DNA of 59,126 nt. Source: Clostridia bacterium. GTDB lineage: Bacteria; Bacillota; Clostridia; Christensenellales; Borkfalkiaceae. The notes beneath the pieces are model-generated. The model saw only the letters and a program-made list of their open reading frames with translations, did no database searches and was not told where the DNA came from. The stretch lies in assembly GCA_014805025.1 (NCBI GenBank), contig JAAUYR010000064.1, positions 1-59,126 of the forward strand, in the 5' to 3' direction. How positions within the stretch are numbered: position 1 is the first letter of the stretch; each line of letters begins with the position of its first letter. The position numbers and the translations under genes were made by a program. Of the stretch, positions 40,069 through 50,700 are shown in pieces.

Positions 40069-41061
40069 ATGCAGGAAGCAATAACGGCGGAAGGAGTTGA
40101 GCCCGTAGAAACCGAAGAGGTGGAAGTGGGCGCTCCCCAGCCTAAGAAAAAGAAGAGAAAACGTTTCCGTTTCAGCAAAAGAAAATTCAAAAGAGGACTT
40201 TTCATTTTCTGTATGCTGGCGTACCCCGTATTCCAGTTCCTGGTTATGTGGGCGTTTGTAAACGTGGACTCTATCCTAATGACTTTCCAGCAGTACGATA
40301 CTCTGGAAGGCTGGAAGTGGGTCGGTCTTGACAACTATAAGTATCTTTTCGAGCTTATCGCATTAAAACCGGCTTTCAAAACATTAATAGTCAACTCCGT
40401 ACTACATTCGCTGGTGGGAATGTTCATAATATTCCCGCTATGCCTTATGATTTCGTATTTCCTTTGCAGAAAACTTCCGGCGTCGGGATTTTTCAGGGTA
40501 ATTTTCTACCTGCCTTCGATAATACCGCTCGTAGTGCTTGCACTCGGTTTCAGTAACATGGTCAGCGGTTCGGACAGCATTATCTACAAGCTGTACGAAG
40601 GTTTCAACCTCGACGACCCGGCTCTGCTTGCGCCTCCCAAGGTGCGCTGGACGGTTTACGGATTTACTATCTGGGCCGGCCTCGGCGGCAACCTGCTGCT
40701 TTTGTCGGGTACGATAAAGCGTGTTCCGCAAGAGGTTTTGGAGTCTGCAAGGCTCGACGGTACGGGCACTATGGGCGAGCTGTTCAAGATAATCATTCCC
40801 ATGATTTGGCCTACGCTCGTAACAATGTTCATTATGTCCATGATGGGCATCTTCTCGGTAGTATTCCAGCCCCTGTTCCTTACGAACAGCTATCTGGACG
40901 ACACCGCAACGCTCGGTCTTTGGATATTCATAAACGCCAAGGACAACAGCGGTAACGCAATAGCGGCTACCTTCGGCATAATGGCTACCATAGTAGTTGC
41001 GCCCATAGTTCTTATTACGCGCTGGGCGCTTGACAAGATGTTTGCTAACATTAACTATTAA
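40069..41061 (+). CDS. Sugar ABC transporter permease, MalF type
   Basis: A 330-residue inner-membrane permease with about six transmembrane helices and the EAA loop that docks the ATPase (ESARLDGTGTMGELFKIIIPM, about residues 224-244). A polar stretch with a lysine/arginine cluster (residues 24-45) precedes the first helix. It lies 10 bp after the binding protein and 10 bp before the partner permease. The ATPase of the system is encoded 15 kb downstream at the operon end. Confidence 0.93.
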   Translation: MQEAITAEGVEPVETEEVEVGAPQPKKKKRKRFRFSKRKFKRGLFIFCMLAYPVFQFLVMWAFVNVDSILMTFQQYDTLEGWKWVGLDNYKYLFELIALKPAFKTLIVNSVLHSLVGMFIIFPLCLMISYFLCRKLPASGFFRVIFYLPSIIPLVVLALGFSNMVSGSDSIIYKLYEGFNLDDPALLAPPKVRWTVYGFTIWAGLGGNLLLLSGTIKRVPQEVLESARLDGTGTMGELFKIIIPMIWPTLVTMFIMSMMGIFSVVFQPLFLTNSYLDDTATLGLWIFINAKDNSGNAIAATFGIMATIVVAPIVLITRWALDKMFANINY

Positions 41062-41071
41062 GGGGAAAAGT

Positions 41072-42025
41072 ATGACAAATACCGTAAAAGTTAAAGAAGG
41101 GGATACCGAATACGAACTTCGCCCCGTCGGAAACAAGTCCAAAAACTGGTTTTACCGCCATACGATAGGCGCTGCCAAAAGCGCCGGCCCCGGTAAAAGC
41201 GTACTGTTTTCAGTAGTATTTATACTGTTTATACTTTACGCAATAATACTTATTGTGCCTTTCGCATGGATACTTATTAACTCGTTCAAGGACGCAACCG
41301 ACTTTGCGGACAACAAATGGGCTTTGAATTTCTCGGCAGGCTTCGATAACTACGTTAAAGCTTTCAACTATAAGGTAAAGGGTACGACCGTTCTCGGAAT
41401 GTATCTGAACTCCTTACTCGTAGTAGGCGGCGGCGTCGTGGTTACGCTTATATCCTGCACGCTCGCGTCCTATACGATGGCAAAGTACAAGTTCAAGGGC
41501 AGAGGAATTATCTACAACATAGTAATAATTTCAATGATGGTGCCCATCGTCGGCACGTTGCCCGCGCAGTACCGCTTAATGCAGAACTTAGGCCTTGTGG
41601 ATAATATCATCGGCGTATGGTTCCTGTATTCGGGCGGCTTCGGGTTCAACTTCCTGTTCCTGTACGCGTACTTCAAGAGTATAAGCTGGACTTACGCGGA
41701 GGCGGCGCAGATAGACGGCGCATCCGACTTCCGTATATTCATTCAGATAATGGTTCCCATGGCCCGGCCGGCACTGACGGCGGTGGGGGTACTCACCTTT
41801 ATGGGACTGTGGTGCGACTATCAGACCCCGTACTTCTATTTGAACAGTATGCCTACGATAGCGTTGGGCTTAAAGGATATGTCCGAGCAGCTCTCGACGA
41901 CCCCCTACAACACCACGCTCGTTCTTGCAACGGCTATACTTGCGACGATTCCTATTCTCGTATTATTCTGCGTATTCCAGAAGACCATTATGAACAATAT
42001 GACGGTCGGCGGATTAAAGGGTTAA
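41072..42025 (+). CDS. Sugar ABC transporter permease, MalG type
   Basis: A 317-residue partner permease with six predicted helices and the EAA loop (YAEAAQIDGASDFRIFIQIMVPM, about residues 209-231). The ATG at 41072 is chosen because AGGGGAAAAG lies just before it; an earlier in-frame ATG at 41030 would overlap the first permease gene. The N-terminal 45 residues are polar and longer than in typical MalG. The next gene starts 4 bp after the stop. Confidence 0.93.
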   Translation: MTNTVKVKEGDTEYELRPVGNKSKNWFYRHTIGAAKSAGPGKSVLFSVVFILFILYAIILIVPFAWILINSFKDATDFADNKWALNFSAGFDNYVKAFNYKVKGTTVLGMYLNSLLVVGGGVVVTLISCTLASYTMAKYKFKGRGIIYNIVIISMMVPIVGTLPAQYRLMQNLGLVDNIIGVWFLYSGGFGFNFLFLYAYFKSISWTYAEAAQIDGASDFRIFIQIMVPMARPALTAVGVLTFMGLWCDYQTPYFYLNSMPTIALGLKDMSEQLSTTPYNTTLVLATAILATIPILVLFCVFQKTIMNNMTVGGLKG

Positions 42026-42029
42026 AATT

Positions 42030-43388
42030 ATGAAAAAAGTTGTTAAATCAATGATATGTGCCACCTTAGCGCTCTGCTGCGTATCCGCAATGGCCGGTTG
42101 CGCGGGCAGCTGCTCAAAGGGCGGAGATATGCTTACGCAAGAGCCCAACGTCGGTATTACCCAGGGCGTGTCGGAAAGCATAGGCAAATACTCCACCGTA
42201 GCTTACTACGAATTAGAGCGTCCCGATGACGTTAGAATTCCGTTCGAGGCGGACAAAATTCAGAAGATATCCTTCAAGTACCGCGTGTTGAGTTCGGGCG
42301 AGTATTCGTATAAAAACGACACGATTATCATTAAGAAAAGCGTGTTCGCAAACGAAACCGCAGGCGACAAGCGCGTAAGGGTTTTCGTGGACGGTCAATA
42401 CGTTGAAGTAACGGTTCGCGTAGTTTCCAAGGTTATTTACACCACCGAAGATTTCAACTCTATCCGTACCAACATGAACGGCGTGTTCGTTCTCGGTGCG
42501 GACATAGACTTCGGCGGAGAAAAGTTCTGGCCGATAGGCAAATCGATAGAGTATACCCACACGGTCAACACGGAAGGTAAAGACGTTTATGATTACAAGC
42601 CGGATTCCACTTTCGAAGGTATTTTCGACGGAATGGGTTATTCGATTAAAAACCTTGTATTAGACGCTTACGATAACCGTATAGGCGAAGACGAGTTCAA
42701 CCAAGGCCCTTCGCTCAACCAAAACAAAGTGGAAAACGACCGCAACTATAACAACGGCATATTTATGAAGACGGGCGGCAGCGCTCAAATTATAAATACT
42801 AACTTCGTCAATATTACCGTCAACTGTCAGGGCCTCAGCGGCGCTGTGGTCGGCGGCAACGGCGGAATTATTAAAAATTGCCGCGTTACCTGCAATCTCA
42901 CGCACCATGCAGCCTGGTATGAGAAGTCGGCAGGCATTGCCGGCGTAAACGGCTCTAACGACGCTGCCGGCAGAATTGAAAACTGTATAGTAGTTTATTC
43001 TACCGGCGGAGGTTCGCGCGGTATAGTCGACTGGAACTCCGCAGGCATTATTAAAAACTGCTATGCGGCGGTTGCGGACGACTATGTTTTCCATATTGCC
43101 TACGATAGCGAAACAAAATCTGTTCCCACAGATTTCGACTATGACGATTGGGTTACCCAGGAAAATTACTCTAAGTTTTTCGAAAATTACACAATTCCTG
43201 CATTCCCCGGCGCAATGGATACGTCGAAAGGTATTTTCTACAAGGGCGGCGATATTATCAAGTCCGACGTAGTTACAAAAGAGTTCCTTTTAAACCCTGC
43301 AAACTTCTCCGAAGAGGACGGTTGGGACAGGAGCATATGGAACTTTACCTACGGCGCTTATCCTTGCGTAAAAGTACAAAGCAAATAA
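42030..43388 (+). CDS. Surface lipoprotein with GLUG-like beta-helix repeats
   Basis: A 452-residue secreted lipoprotein. The lipobox ends at C24 (MAGC). Residues 45-125 form a beta-rich N-terminal part. From about 130 the sequence shows short repeats of the GLUG/right-handed beta-helix style, e.g. GIFDGMGYSIKNL, GGNGGIIKNCRV, GRIENCIVVY and SAGIIKNCYAAV. No catalytic motif is evident. Because it is encoded between permease and phosphorylase genes, a likely role is binding glucan at the cell surface, but that is inference. Confidence 0.7.
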   Translation: MKKVVKSMICATLALCCVSAMAGCAGSCSKGGDMLTQEPNVGITQGVSESIGKYSTVAYYELERPDDVRIPFEADKIQKISFKYRVLSSGEYSYKNDTIIIKKSVFANETAGDKRVRVFVDGQYVEVTVRVVSKVIYTTEDFNSIRTNMNGVFVLGADIDFGGEKFWPIGKSIEYTHTVNTEGKDVYDYKPDSTFEGIFDGMGYSIKNLVLDAYDNRIGEDEFNQGPSLNQNKVENDRNYNNGIFMKTGGSAQIINTNFVNITVNCQGLSGAVVGGNGGIIKNCRVTCNLTHHAAWYEKSAGIAGVNGSNDAAGRIENCIVVYSTGGGSRGIVDWNSAGIIKNCYAAVADDYVFHIAYDSETKSVPTDFDYDDWVTQENYSKFFENYTIPAFPGAMDTSKGIFYKGGDIIKSDVVTKEFLLNPANFSEEDGWDRSIWNFTYGAYPCVKVQSK

Positions 43389-43391
43389 TTT

Positions 43392-46370
43392 ATGAGTAAA
43401 GATTACTACTTCGAAAACGGAAAATTTATAATAAAAAATTTCGGCGAAAAGCCTCCGTTCACAAACTTCCTTCCCGGTATCGCAGGGCTGAAAGGGTGCC
43501 CTATATGGGCGTTTTACTGCAACCGCGGTCAGGGAATTTCGGGTTTCGGCGTCAGCGGCAAGGAACTTCCCATTATGGAGTTTTCGCCTGCCGAAATCGC
43601 CTATGCAAACGCGCCCAGACAGGGCTTCCGCACATTTTTGAGAATAGACGGTAAGCCTTACGAGCCGTTTGCCGTCGGCGGAAAATGCGCGACAGTAATG
43701 GAAGTTAAAAGAAGTGGTTTTAAAATTTACGCAAACGCTTCGCATTACGAAATCAGCGCGGAATACTTCGGCGTACCCAACCGCGAGTTCGCCGCGCTTG
43801 GCAGAATAGTTACATATACTAACAAAACGAACCGCACGCAGACGGTGGAAATTCTTGACGGACTTGCTCAGATTTTACCTTACGGACTTTCCAACTCGGC
43901 GTATAAGGAAACGGGCAACCTCTTCAAAAGCTGGATGTCCGCGGAGGGAACGGAAAAGGGTTACTCCTTTGTAAAAATGCGCTCCTCCACGGCAGACTGC
44001 GCCGAGGTCAGCGAAGTATCCGGCGGCAACTTCTTTCTTCCCGTAGGCGGCTTTAACATAATCGTCGACCCCAAAACGGTGTTCGGCGAGGACAGAACGA
44101 AAACCGCGGCTCACGTTTACAACCGCAAAGGAATAACCCAGGCGGCGCTTGAAAGCCAGTGCAAGGAAAACGAGTTCTTCTGCTCGTTTGCACACGCAAA
44201 GTACGACATATCCGCAGGGCAATCGGTTGTTATATGCGAACTTATAGGTTACGCGGCCGAACCTTCTGTTGCGGCAAAGCTTAAACAGAGCCTTACCGAA
44301 AGCGACGTTATGGCAATGCGTGCCGAGGCGGAAGCCGAAGCCGAAAGCATTGCAAGCAGCGTTGAAACGCATACCGCATTTCCCTTATTCGACGAATACG
44401 TAAAGCAAAGTTATTTCGATAACGTTCTTCGCGGCGGAAAACCCGTAATAGTAGGGGGGCAACCGTACTACGTATTCTCGCGCAAGCACGGCGACCCCGA
44501 AAGAGATTACAACGCTTTTCATATAGAGCCCAAGCCGTATTCCTGCGGCAACGGCAACTTCCGCGACGTAGCGCAGAACCGCAGAAACGATACTTTGATT
44601 ACTCCCGAGTGCGGTGACTTCAACGTTAAATATTTCTTTTCGCTGTTGCAGGCGGACGGGTATAATCCCCTTGCGGTGCTCGGCGTAAGATTTACCTGCG
44701 AGAACGTACCCGAGCGGTTTAAAAAATACGAAAACTTCCTTAAAGGCAAGTTTACCGTAGGCGACGCGGTCATAACCCTGGGGCTTGACGAAAGCGGACT
44801 TAACGAGCTTATAAAGGAATGCACGCCCGTTTGCGAGGCGACGTTCGGCGAGGGATACTGGTCAGACCATTTCGTATATTTAATCGACTTAGTTACGGCA
44901 TATCTGGGGGTCTATCCCGATAAAAAGGACGAAATTTTATATAATTCGCCGCTCAGATGGTTTAAATCGGGCGCAAGGCTTCTGCCTTACGACAGGCGCG
45001 CGGTAAAGACCAAGGCCGGCAAGGTGCGCAGGCTTTACAGTCTTGAAGAAAACGGCGAGGACGGCTGGTTGCAGTCGGGCGAGGGCGATTATAAAACCTC
45101 GCTTGCGGCAAAGCTTTTGTTCCTTGCGCTTATCAAGACGGCTACGCTTGACCCTCTCGGCTGCGGCATTGATATGGAAGCCGGAAAACCCGGCTGGTGC
45201 GACGCAACAAACGGTTTGCCGGCACTGTTCGGCAGTAACGTTGCCGACGGAATGGAGCTTCTGCGGCTTATAAAAATTTTGCAAGAGCTTCTCGGCAGCA
45301 AGCCCGTTGAATGGGCGGAAGAGCAGGACGGCTTATTCAGGTCGGTTCTGGCGCTGCTTAAAAAGAACACCGCACCCGAAAAGTTCTACAACGAAGTTAT
45401 TACGATAAAAGAAAAATATCTTGAAAGCGTTTACGGCGGCTTTAACGGCGGCACGGCGCAGGTTAATTGCGAAGATATAAAATTGTTCCTCAACCTGGCG
45501 CAAAAGAAGCTTGAAGGCGGTCTTGCCCGTGCAAAGCGGCTTGGCGGCGGTTGGCTTCCCACGTATCTCGCTTTCGAGGCCGAGGAGTATACCGAAACTG
45601 GCAACGGCTTTATAAAACCCGTCAAGTTCAGCGCTCGCGCGCTTCCTCACTTTGCCGAGGGCGTTGCAAAGGGTCTTGCCGTAGGCGACACTCAGGTTTA
45701 TTCCCGTGCAAAGCGCTCCGAGCTTTACGATAAAAAGCTCAAAGTATTCAAGACCAGCGAACCGCTCGATAGCGAAACGCAGGAGATAGGCCGTATACGG
45801 TCGTTCCCGGCAGGCTGGTTGGAGCGCGAATCCTGCTTTCTGCATATGAGTTATAAAGTTCTTCTTGCCCTGCTCGAAGCCGGACTGTACGAGGAATTTT
45901 ATAAAGAGATTAAAACAGGGCTTATCCCGTTTATGCCCGCGGAGCGTTACGGCAGAAGCACTTTGGAGAACAGCTCGTTCTTAGTCACCTCGAACCACGG
46001 CGACAAATCCAAGTTGGGCAAGGGCTATCAGGCAAGGCTTACGGGCGCAAACGCCGAGCTGCTTTCAATGTGGCGCGCAATGATGGGCATAGAGCAGCCG
46101 TTCGTAACGGCAGGCGGCGAGCTTGAATTCAGGCTTTCGCCCAAGCTCCATAAAGACTTTTTCGACGACGGCAGAGTATCGTTCACGCTGTTCGGAAAAA
46201 CCAAAATAACTTATATAAATAATAGTGGCAAAAGCACCTGGGACGGCGCAAAAATAACGCTGTACCGTTTAAAGGGCGAAAAGACGGTTGAAACGCAAAC
46301 CGTAACCGGCGCGCTTGCGGAAGATATTCGCGGCGGCAAATACCGGGAAATAGAGGTTGAAATAAAATGA
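43392..46370 (+). CDS. GH94-like glycoside phosphorylase, candidate beta-1,3-glucan phosphorylase
   Basis: A 992-residue cytoplasmic enzyme (no signal peptide) with the layout of GH94-clan phosphorylases: an N-terminal beta-sandwich (about 1-290), linker helices and an (alpha/alpha)6 catalytic barrel (about 400-800). The segment GKPGWCDATNGLPALFGS places the likely catalytic acid at D604. The size is larger than cellobiose phosphorylase (about 800) and closer to GH149/GH161 beta-1,3-glucan phosphorylases, which fits the locus; laminaribiose or cellobiose phosphorylase are alternatives. It would release glucose 1-phosphate from imported oligosaccharides. The gene overlaps the GH1 start by four bases. 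Confidence 0.75.
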   Translation: MSKDYYFENGKFIIKNFGEKPPFTNFLPGIAGLKGCPIWAFYCNRGQGISGFGVSGKELPIMEFSPAEIAYANAPRQGFRTFLRIDGKPYEPFAVGGKCATVMEVKRSGFKIYANASHYEISAEYFGVPNREFAALGRIVTYTNKTNRTQTVEILDGLAQILPYGLSNSAYKETGNLFKSWMSAEGTEKGYSFVKMRSSTADCAEVSEVSGGNFFLPVGGFNIIVDPKTVFGEDRTKTAAHVYNRKGITQAALESQCKENEFFCSFAHAKYDISAGQSVVICELIGYAAEPSVAAKLKQSLTESDVMAMRAEAEAEAESIASSVETHTAFPLFDEYVKQSYFDNVLRGGKPVIVGGQPYYVFSRKHGDPERDYNAFHIEPKPYSCGNGNFRDVAQNRRNDTLITPECGDFNVKYFFSLLQADGYNPLAVLGVRFTCENVPERFKKYENFLKGKFTVGDAVITLGLDESGLNELIKECTPVCEATFGEGYWSDHFVYLIDLVTAYLGVYPDKKDEILYNSPLRWFKSGARLLPYDRRAVKTKAGKVRRLYSLEENGEDGWLQSGEGDYKTSLAAKLLFLALIKTATLDPLGCGIDMEAGKPGWCDATNGLPALFGSNVADGMELLRLIKILQELLGSKPVEWAEEQDGLFRSVLALLKKNTAPEKFYNEVITIKEKYLESVYGGFNGGTAQVNCEDIKLFLNLAQKKLEGGLARAKRLGGGWLPTYLAFEAEEYTETGNGFIKPVKFSARALPHFAEGVAKGLAVGDTQVYSRAKRSELYDKKLKVFKTSEPLDSETQEIGRIRSFPAGWLERESCFLHMSYKVLLALLEAGLYEEFYKEIKTGLIPFMPAERYGRSTLENSSFLVTSNHGDKSKLGKGYQARLTGANAELLSMWRAMMGIEQPFVTAGGELEFRLSPKLHKDFFDDGRVSFTLFGKTKITYINNSGKSTWDGAKITLYRLKGEKTVETQTVTGALAEDIRGGKYREIEVEIK

Positions 46371-47701
46371 AATTCCCCAAAAACTTTATATTCGGCGCGG
46401 CGACAGCGGCCTATCAGATAGAGGGCGGACGTCGCGAGGGCGGAAAGGCCGACAGCATATGGGACAGATTTTGCGATATCCCCGGCAATGTCGACAGAAA
46501 CGAAACGGGCGAGGTTGCGTGCGACCATTACCATAAATTCCGCGAAGACGTCGCAAAAATGAAGGAGATGCACCTTGACAGCTACCGTTTTTCGGTTGCC
46601 TGGACGCGCATTATCCCCGACGGCGACGGCAAAGTCAATAAAGAGGGCGTAGCCTTTTACGACGCGCTTATCGACGAGCTTTTAAAAGCCGGCATCGAAC
46701 CGATGCTCACGATGTACCACTGGGATTTACCCCAGGCCTTGCAGGAAAAGGGCGGCTGGCTGAACCCCGAAAGCGTAAACTGGTATACTCATTATGCCGA
46801 GGTGCTGTTCGACGCGTTCGGCGGCAAGGTAAAAAAATTCATCACCTTTAACGAGCCGTTCGTATTCACCGATTTCGGTTACGTGACGGGCACGTTCCCC
46901 CCGGGTATCCGCGGCGATTACCGCAGCAAGATAACGGCCGGACACAACGTACTTAAAAGCCACGGCTCGGCGGTACGGCTTTTCCGTAAAAAGAAGCTCA
47001 AAGGCGAAATAGGAATAACGCTCGATTACGCTTATAATTGTCCGGCAACTAAGCAAACTAATGACGTAAAGGCGGCGGCGCTTGCAAACGAGTTCTGGGC
47101 CGGCTGGTACTTCGAGCCGGTGGTTTTCGGCCACTATCCCGAACACGCTTTAAAATGGTTTAAAGAGCGCAACCTGCTCCCCGAAATCACCGAAGAGGAT
47201 ATGAAGCTTATTTCTGAACCTATCGACTTTTTGGGCATAAATCATTACTTTACGAACTACGTTGCGTACGACGAAAGCAACACTCGCGAGCACACCAAGG
47301 CCGTATATCCCAACGTTCACCATACCGATATGGACTGGCCGATTACGGAAGACGGCTTCTACGAAATGCTTAAATACTTTCAGTCGGTATTGAAAGTTCC
47401 CCTGTATATAACGGAAAACGGTATATCCTTAAACGATATAGTAACCCTTGACGGCACCGTTGAGGACTACGACCGTATAGATTATATGAAGAGGTATCTC
47501 GGCAAATTATCGCAGGCAATACAGGAAGGTCTTGACTGCCGCGGTTATTATTATTGGAGTTTAATGGACAATATGGAATGGGCGGCAGGTTATAAACCCC
47601 GTTTCGGACTTATATACGTCGATTACCCCACACAAAAACGCATAATAAAGCGTAGCGGCGAATTTTACCGCACGCTTATAGACCAAAAAAACGGTTTATA
47701 A
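46367..47701 (+). CDS. GH1 beta-glucosidase
   Basis: A 444-residue family 1 beta-glucosidase. Acid/base E163 lies in TFNEPF and nucleophile E350 in YITENGIS; the N-terminal ATAAYQIEGG segment is typical. No signal peptide, so it acts inside on laminaribiose or short beta-glucosides. There is no 6-phospho-specific context (no PTS genes), so unphosphorylated substrates are expected. The ATG overlaps the phosphorylase stop (ATGA), coupling the two steps of oligosaccharide breakdown. Confidence 0.95.
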   Translation: MKFPKNFIFGAATAAYQIEGGRREGGKADSIWDRFCDIPGNVDRNETGEVACDHYHKFREDVAKMKEMHLDSYRFSVAWTRIIPDGDGKVNKEGVAFYDALIDELLKAGIEPMLTMYHWDLPQALQEKGGWLNPESVNWYTHYAEVLFDAFGGKVKKFITFNEPFVFTDFGYVTGTFPPGIRGDYRSKITAGHNVLKSHGSAVRLFRKKKLKGEIGITLDYAYNCPATKQTNDVKAAALANEFWAGWYFEPVVFGHYPEHALKWFKERNLLPEITEEDMKLISEPIDFLGINHYFTNYVAYDESNTREHTKAVYPNVHHTDMDWPITEDGFYEMLKYFQSVLKVPLYITENGISLNDIVTLDGTVEDYDRIDYMKRYLGKLSQAIQEGLDCRGYYYWSLMDNMEWAAGYKPRFGLIYVDYPTQKRIIKRSGEFYRTLIDQKNGL

Positions 47702-47713
47702 AAAGGAGGAAGA

Positions 47714-50700
47714 ATGAAAACTATCAAAAACAGATTTATACTGTTGGTGACAGCTGTCGTTTTGGCGCTGGGTCTTTGCTTAGGCCTTGCGGCTTGCGGC
47801 GGCGAAAAGGACCTGTCGGCCCCTGTAAACGTAACGGTTACGGGCGACACACTCAGCTGGGATGCGGTTAAAGACGCTTCTGCCGGCTATACTGTAAAGA
47901 TTAACTCTGACGAAACCACTACGGTAAGCGAAACCTCGCTTGATTTAACTACCGTTAAAACAAAGCTGGTTACGGGCAACAACACGCTTGCCGTAAAGGC
48001 TAACGCAACCGAAAAGAAGGGCGAAAGCGCTTATTCGGAAGAGGTAACCTACGTATACGTAGTTTCCGCCGAGGAAGAAGCAACCGAGTTCAAAGCTTCG
48101 GTTAACGCTATCGGCACGGTTACGCTCGGCTCGGAGTCGGCAATTTCCGCTGCTAAAACCAAGTACGCAGCACTTACCGACGGCGCAAAAGAGTTTGAGG
48201 GCGTTTCCGACGCTATCGCAACTTTAAAGACCAAGGACGGCGAGTACTTCGCCCTGCTTGTAAACGCTGCCGGCACGCTTACTTCTACAATTGAGCAGTC
48301 CTCGTTTGCAGGCGTAAAAACCGCGCTTGACAAGGCAACTGCTTACTATGCAACGCTTATCGACCAGTCGGCCGCTTCCGAGGCAAAGACCGCACTCGAT
48401 GCAAAACAGACCGCTTACGACACAGTAACCGGTGCTATCAAGGCTGACGTTGACGCGTTTGCGGAAACTTTTGATGCCCTGCTTGAAAAACAGTACGACG
48501 GCAACGACAACAAGCCCACGCTTGCAGACTACAAAGCTTTGGAAGCTAAGGAAGAGGCCGTTGAAGAATTAGGCGTATACGCAAAGAGCTACTGGGACGA
48601 AACCTATTCGGCAAAATCTACCGCAGCAGCAGCTAAAAAGGCGGAAATTCTTTCAATTGCTATTTCTATCGAGGATAAAGTTGAAGTTTTATACGACGGC
48701 AACAGCACGGCATCCGTATCTGTTCTTTACAGAGGCGTTAACATACTCGGAAAGGCGGTAACGGGCGGCAGCGCTCCTGCGCTTACCGTAACGATTGACG
48801 ACGGCACTAATGGTGGTGTAGATACTTCCGCAGCGGCGTTTACCGGAAATAACGGCGAATACTATTACACCGTTAACTTCATTCCGAAATCAGGTGACGA
48901 CTTAACTACTGCGGGTTACGCATTAAAGGTAACTTATACTATCGGCGAAGGACAGCCGAAAACCGTTACCTATAAAGCATTCAACGACGATATTTATTTC
49001 AGCAACGATACCCACGAAGCAATTGAAGGCAATGAAATTGTTATTTACGGCGCGGTAGGAGCGAATACCTATTTAGATATTTACGAAACGAAGTATATCG
49101 ACAGGGGCGAAAGTATCCCCACAATTAAGGGCTCGCCGCTCATTAAGGGAATTTCCGTAAAGGAAATTACGGGTGAACCCGTAAGCGCAAGGATAAGTCT
49201 TGCGAAATTCCGCAAATATCTGGCTATAAACTACCCCGAGTTTAAAGGTATCTCTTACGAAGTTCGTTTTGTGGTTTATAACTTTGCCGATGACGGCGAA
49301 ATTACAATGAGCAATATCAAGTCTGCGCTTGTCAGCCTTGATACCCCTACGCTTTACTTTACAGATGACGATACAAGGCTCGATATTTTCAATATCCCCG
49401 GCGGCAATGCGTTCACTTGGAACTTAGGTTCGGATTCGGCTATTGACTATGCGTATGAAATTGTTAATAACGCAACGCTTTGGGACGAAGCATATATCAA
49501 CGTTTACGACGTAGCTGATAAAGACGCACAGACTTACGACTTTATGAAAGCAGAGCCGTTTGCTACTTTCACGTTCCCTAAATTTAAAGGGCCTGTTTAT
49601 TGGAATGAGATTAACGCGAAGATAAACGAGAAATGGGAAAACCTGCCCAGAGCTAAAAGAAAAACAAAGTATACATTCGTATTTGCTATGCAGGTAAAGC
49701 CCAACGATACGGCAAAGGCACAAGATTATACTGATTCAAAGCTTAATTATGCTATTAAGGACGGCGGCGAGCGCCAGACCAAAGATTACGATATGACTAA
49801 GACGATTACGAATAGCATAATCGATAACGGTATTTGGGGAGGCAAACCGTACTATTTCTCGCTTGTCAAAGTTCCCACAGACGCTGGATGGAATACCTGG
49901 TACGAGCAGTTTAACGATTCTATCGATGACTTTGCAATTACTGCGGCAAACGCAGCGGACTACTTTGATGTGCTTATTCAGGCATACAGCGGAGAAGAGC
50001 CTCAAATGCAGTTCCAGGTTCGTGCTCCGTTAGAGCATAAGGGTTACAGCTATACGACGTTTATCCATTTATGGCTCAGAGATTACTTCTTAAAAGACGG
50101 AAAGGATAATACAACGGTTGATTTTACCATATACCTTTCAATAGTTCTCAAAGATAAAGTTGACGGAAAAGCAAATCCCCTTGCAACTTACTTCAAAGCT
50201 TCCGATACCTTAATGGCGGCTGGTGACGCGCAGGGTCAGATTAATTGCAGAGAGTACACCTTCTTAGAGAGCAATTTAAAGTCCATCGGCAACCAGTTAG
50301 GCTTCAACACCGACGGCACAGTATTTACCATTCTGGAAGAAAACCAACCCGGCGTTGACAAAACTCACCCCGGAGACAGAGGCAGTATTTTCGACGAAAT
50401 GTACGGCGTTAAGCATATCGAGCTTGTCTTCAACGTAGGCGGTACGGATTATACGGCTTACTTCTTAAAAGGCGAGTTGTACGAATACAACGAGGCGAAT
50501 CATTTAACCGATTACAGATTAACCTTGTATTCCGATTTGGAAAAATCGAAAGACGGTCATTCTTGCGAAAGAGTTGCAAACGGTTGGATGAATGTCAGCG
50601 ATTTCATTACCTGGGTTAAGGCCACATACGGTATTGATTTACCGGATAAGCTTGCAGGCGTTACGTTCAAAACCAAGATTGTACACGACGGTTCGTACTT

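Noticed and set aside
39291-40334. A 347-codon leftward frame opposite the sugar-binding protein
   Set aside because: Shadow of a well-supported lipoprotein gene, without motifs or a ribosome site.
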